Source: Verrucomicrobia bacterium UBA6354
Lineage (GTDB): Bacteria > Verrucomicrobiota > Kiritimatiellia > RFP12 > UBA1067
Length of the DNA: 6,458 nt
Assembly: GCA_002440145.1 (NCBI GenBank)
Contig: DJRS01000132.1
Coordinates: 1 to 6,458 of the forward strand
Direction of reading: 5' to 3'
The notes under the pieces were generated by a model. That model was not told where the DNA came from and did not search any database. It was given only the letters and a program-made list of their open reading frames with translations. Made by a program: the position numbers and the translations under genes. Shown in pieces: positions 4,727-6,458 of this stretch (within the stretch, counting starts at the first letter, position 1; every line of letters starts with the position of its first letter).

Positions 4727-6287
4727 TGCGACCTCTCCTGCAGAATTTACCGTAAATGTTTCGAATCCGCATGTTTACATACTGCCTCTCGGACGGATCG
4801 AGGACAAAAAACCAGACGAGCGGAAGAAACACCGACTCCACGCATGCGGTCGTGGCGCATATGCGCAAAAACGAAGGAGCGGCGACAAAATGGACGCACC
4901 AGCCAATGGCTCCGCCAACGAAAGAAACACACGCGATCGGCCAGACAATGGACGCCAACCAATGGCGCACGCCCATGCCCACGAGCGTACGCGCAAACAA
5001 AACCCGCCCCCAAGCCGAAAGCATCGTCGCTACAATAAAGCCAATCGCTACGGAATGAATTCCGCATCCCAAGTGCGCCGCGGCCCACGCAATCGGCAAT
5101 GTCAATATCAACGCCGTTCCAAGAAAACACTGGTAAAGGGCGACTTTCCCGTTCGCATTGACGGCCAGCATATGCCCGACGGACGTCTTGTCTATAACAA
5201 GAACCGCCATCATGGCCCAGCAGAGTTCTATCGCATACGGCGGCACGTCTTTGAGCCACAGACGCATGACCTCGCGGAGTTCAAGCGACAGCGGCAATAC
5301 AAACAAAAGCACCAGCACCGTTCCGAATTTGCAGGCGCGAAACGCCATGCGGCGCATCAAATCATAATCCCTGCCGCCGCAAGCCGTCGTTATGGCCGGC
5401 GAAAACGCACCTATCATCGCGCTCGCAAGTGTTTGGGTTTGCCCATTCACTTGGTTTGCAATGGTCATTGCGGCGTTAGCCGCAACGCCCCAATACCGGT
5501 TGACAAGGATCGCCATACCCTGCCCTCTGCAGATACTGCCCACGCCAGCGAACGCTTGCCATCCCCCATACGCCGCCATTTCCCAAACACGCTTGCCCTT
5601 CCACCAATATTTGAAGTCCACGGAACATTCTGGGAAAATAAAGAAAGCACGTAAGGCAATGGCCAACTGAGGCAAGATGGATATACCACACATCCACGCC
5701 GCATAGGGAACCAGCCAGGGCTGCGGATGCGTTGCCATATAATAAAAGAAGCAAACATTGCAACCCGTAGTGGCGAATTGATAGATTGTCAATTCCGCAA
5801 TGTATTGTTTGGCGATATACATGGCGTAAAACGGAACACTAATCATCGTCACAAAACAGGACGCCACTGAGAAGCGAAAAACGCAAATGTATTCAGACAA
5901 GCGATCAAGCGGCAGGACAAGATACCGCCGCACTGCCCATTCGCCGAGCGGACAGCCCACTATGAGCAGAAAAACCGACAACAATGTATGGACCATCAGT
6001 GCCGTGTTGAACCAAATGCGGCAATCAGCCAATGCACGGGACTTGTCAGACGCAACTTGCGCACTGCCAATTGAAAAGGCATAGAATCGCGCAGTCGCGC
6101 CTGCCATGAGTCCGTTAAGGAATGTCATGAAAAATGTCATGCCGCCCACAACGCCGTAGAGGCCGAAATCCTCCTGCCCGAGGGCCATCAGCACCCAGCG
6201 CGTGGAAAATATTCCGCATGCGGCACCCAATACAGACCGTCCGTAGGTGGCCACGATGTTCAGGAATATGCGCTTGTTGGGGGACAT
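4713..6287 (-). CDS. Polysaccharide flippase, Wzx-like (MOP superfamily membrane protein)
   Basis: This 524-residue polytopic membrane protein is expected to flip an undecaprenyl-diphosphate-linked repeat unit across the inner membrane. Hydrophobic segments are visible at about 9-28, 41-62, 92-113, 134-157, 165-183, 190-218, 240-262, 318-335, 352-376, 384-404, 410-432, 442-465 and 473-497, roughly the 12 or more helices of the family. Family features include the start with NKRIFLNIV, then STRWVLMALGQEDFGLYGVVGG (28-49), GATARFYAF (63-71) and NQVNGQTQTLASAMIGAFSPAI (278-299). The short basic C-terminus (IYGKFCRRGRND) fits a cytoplasmic tail. The ATG at 6287 is the first possible in-frame start after an in-frame TGA at 6311-6309. 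Unlike the other four genes it has no good Shine-Dalgarno sequence: the 15 bases before it include the pyrimidine run CCCTCCACCTCCC, and GAGAAAGG lies too far upstream. It is the first gene of the operon in view and has the lowest G+C (25 of 60 at 5761-5820). The substrate is unknown. Confidence 0.92.
   Translation of the reverse strand: MSPNKRIFLNIVATYGRSVLGAACGIFSTRWVLMALGQEDFGLYGVVGGMTFFMTFLNGLMAGATARFYAFSIGSAQVASDKSRALADCRIWFNTALMVHTLLSVFLLIVGCPLGEWAVRRYLVLPLDRLSEYICVFRFSVASCFVTMISVPFYAMYIAKQYIAELTIYQFATTGCNVCFFYYMATHPQPWLVPYAAWMCGISILPQLAIALRAFFIFPECSVDFKYWWKGKRVWEMAAYGGWQAFAGVGSICRGQGMAILVNRYWGVAANAAMTIANQVNGQTQTLASAMIGAFSPAITTACGGRDYDLMRRMAFRACKFGTVLVLLFVLPLSLELREVMRLWLKDVPPYAIELCWAMMAVLVIDKTSVGHMLAVNANGKVALYQCFLGTALILTLPIAWAAAHLGCGIHSVAIGFIVATMLSAWGRVLFARTLVGMGVRHWLASIVWPIACVSFVGGAIGWCVHFVAAPSFLRICATTACVESVFLPLVWFFVLDPSERQYVNMRIRNIYGKFCRRGRNDIG
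4731..4739 (-). promoter_or_regulatory. Strong ribosome binding site AGGAGAGGT of the FrhB-like gene
   Basis: AGGAGAGGT lies 4 bases before the ATG at 4726, within the last codons of the flippase gene. It supports this start and the 14-base gene overlap. Confidence 0.7.
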
Positions 6288-6458
6288 GGGAGGTGGAGGG
6301 CGCCTTTCTCAACACTTCTGCACTTCTACACGGCCGAATTCCAACACGGGCGACAGGGGACTGCCGTCCCTACCACAGGGGCGTCTACACGGACGGATCC
6401 GTGCGGGCGGCAGGGGACTGCCGCCCCTACCGCCGAAGGGGAAACTTTTCTCCACGTT
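6288..6458. other. Intergenic or leader region upstream of the operon genes, repeat-bearing
   Basis: This stretch of 171 bases has no credible coding frame on either strand. On the minus strand it would be the leader of the flippase gene, if the promoter lies beyond the right edge. I see no convincing -35/-10 pair for leftward transcription and no terminator with a T run. It holds an 8-base tandem repeat (CACTTCTG CACTTCTA, 6313-6328) and two GC-rich stem-loop units. Next to the flippase start lies a pyrimidine-rich run on the mRNA strand. Confidence 0.5.
6325..6440. repeat. Imperfect tandem pair of about 58-base units with a GC-rich stem-loop
   Basis: Each unit starts with TCTACACGG (6325-6333 and 6384-6392). 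After a 14- or 12-base variable spacer it carries a near-identical 27-base core (6348-6374 and 6405-6431; 25 of 27 bases the same). In the right core, GGGCGGCAG and CTGCCGCCC form a perfect 9-bp stem around GGGA. In the left core the same stem has one mismatch and one G-T pair. A 10-base palindrome, ACGGATCCGT, occupies the spacer of the right unit (6393-6402). This looks like a dispersed intergenic palindromic repeat (REP-like). I cannot say from one window how common it is in the genome. Confidence 0.7.

Noticed and set aside
5468..5485. 7-bp inverted repeat TTGCGGC / GCCGCAA in the flippase gene
   Set aside because: It is short and codes for ordinary residues of a conserved segment. Stems of this size are expected by chance in a window this long.
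6121..6141. Direct repeat AATGTCATG in the flippase gene
   Set aside because: It reflects the repeated residues MTF-MTF in a membrane helix and is not a separate element.
6405..6426. Rho-independent terminator
   Set aside because: The stem is strong, but no T run follows on either strand (CTACCGCC one way, GCACGG the other).
6288..6458. CRISPR array from the repeated units
   Set aside because: There are only two units, the repeat core is itself the palindrome, the spacers are 12-14 bases, and no cas gene is present.

Overview
The window holds five genes, all read leftward (minus strand), packed end to end as one apparent operon for a surface polysaccharide (capsule, O-antigen or exopolysaccharide). 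In transcription order they are: a Wzx-type polysaccharide flippase (6287 to 4713), an iron-sulfur/flavin protein of the coenzyme F420 hydrogenase beta-subunit (FrhB) family (4726 to 3551), a polysaccharide pyruvyl transferase (3554 to 2463), and two GT-B glycosyltransferases of family GT4 (2453 to 1221 and 1208 to 21). The junctions are a 14-base overlap, a 4-base ATGA overlap, then 9-base and 12-base gaps in which the ribosome binding site of the next gene overlaps the stop codon of the previous one. This points to strong translational coupling. An SD-like sequence at the left edge suggests the operon continues past base 1.

The proposed working order is inference from family knowledge. The two glycosyltransferases add sugars from nucleotide-sugar donors to a lipid-linked repeat unit at the inner face of the membrane. 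The pyruvyl transferase adds a pyruvate ketal (from phosphoenolpyruvate) to one sugar. The FrhB-like protein does an unidentified redox step. The flippase moves the finished lipid-linked unit across the membrane. No polymerase (Wzy), initiating phosphoglycosyl transferase or chain-length regulator is in view.

The organism cannot be named from this window. The base composition is uneven: the two GT4 genes are GC-rich (about 65% in hand-counted rows), while the other three are nearer 42-50%. The locus may therefore be assembled from pieces of different origin. The intergenic stretch at the right end carries two copies of a GC-rich stem-loop repeat. My impression, not checked, is that such repeats suit an uncultured member of the Planctomycetes-Verrucomicrobia-Chlamydiae (PVC) group, such as a kiritimatiellote or lentisphaerote. 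A gut or environmental metagenome source is plausible.

The protein content is not a new system. What stands out is nucleotide structure: (1) a 27-base stem-loop repeated at the 3' end of both glycosyltransferase genes but read in different frames; (2) a 13-bp perfect inverted repeat inside an AT-richer patch of the second-last gene; (3) a dense cluster of inverted repeats, one of 17 bp perfect, inside the FrhB-like gene; (4) the duplicated stem-loop unit upstream of the first gene.
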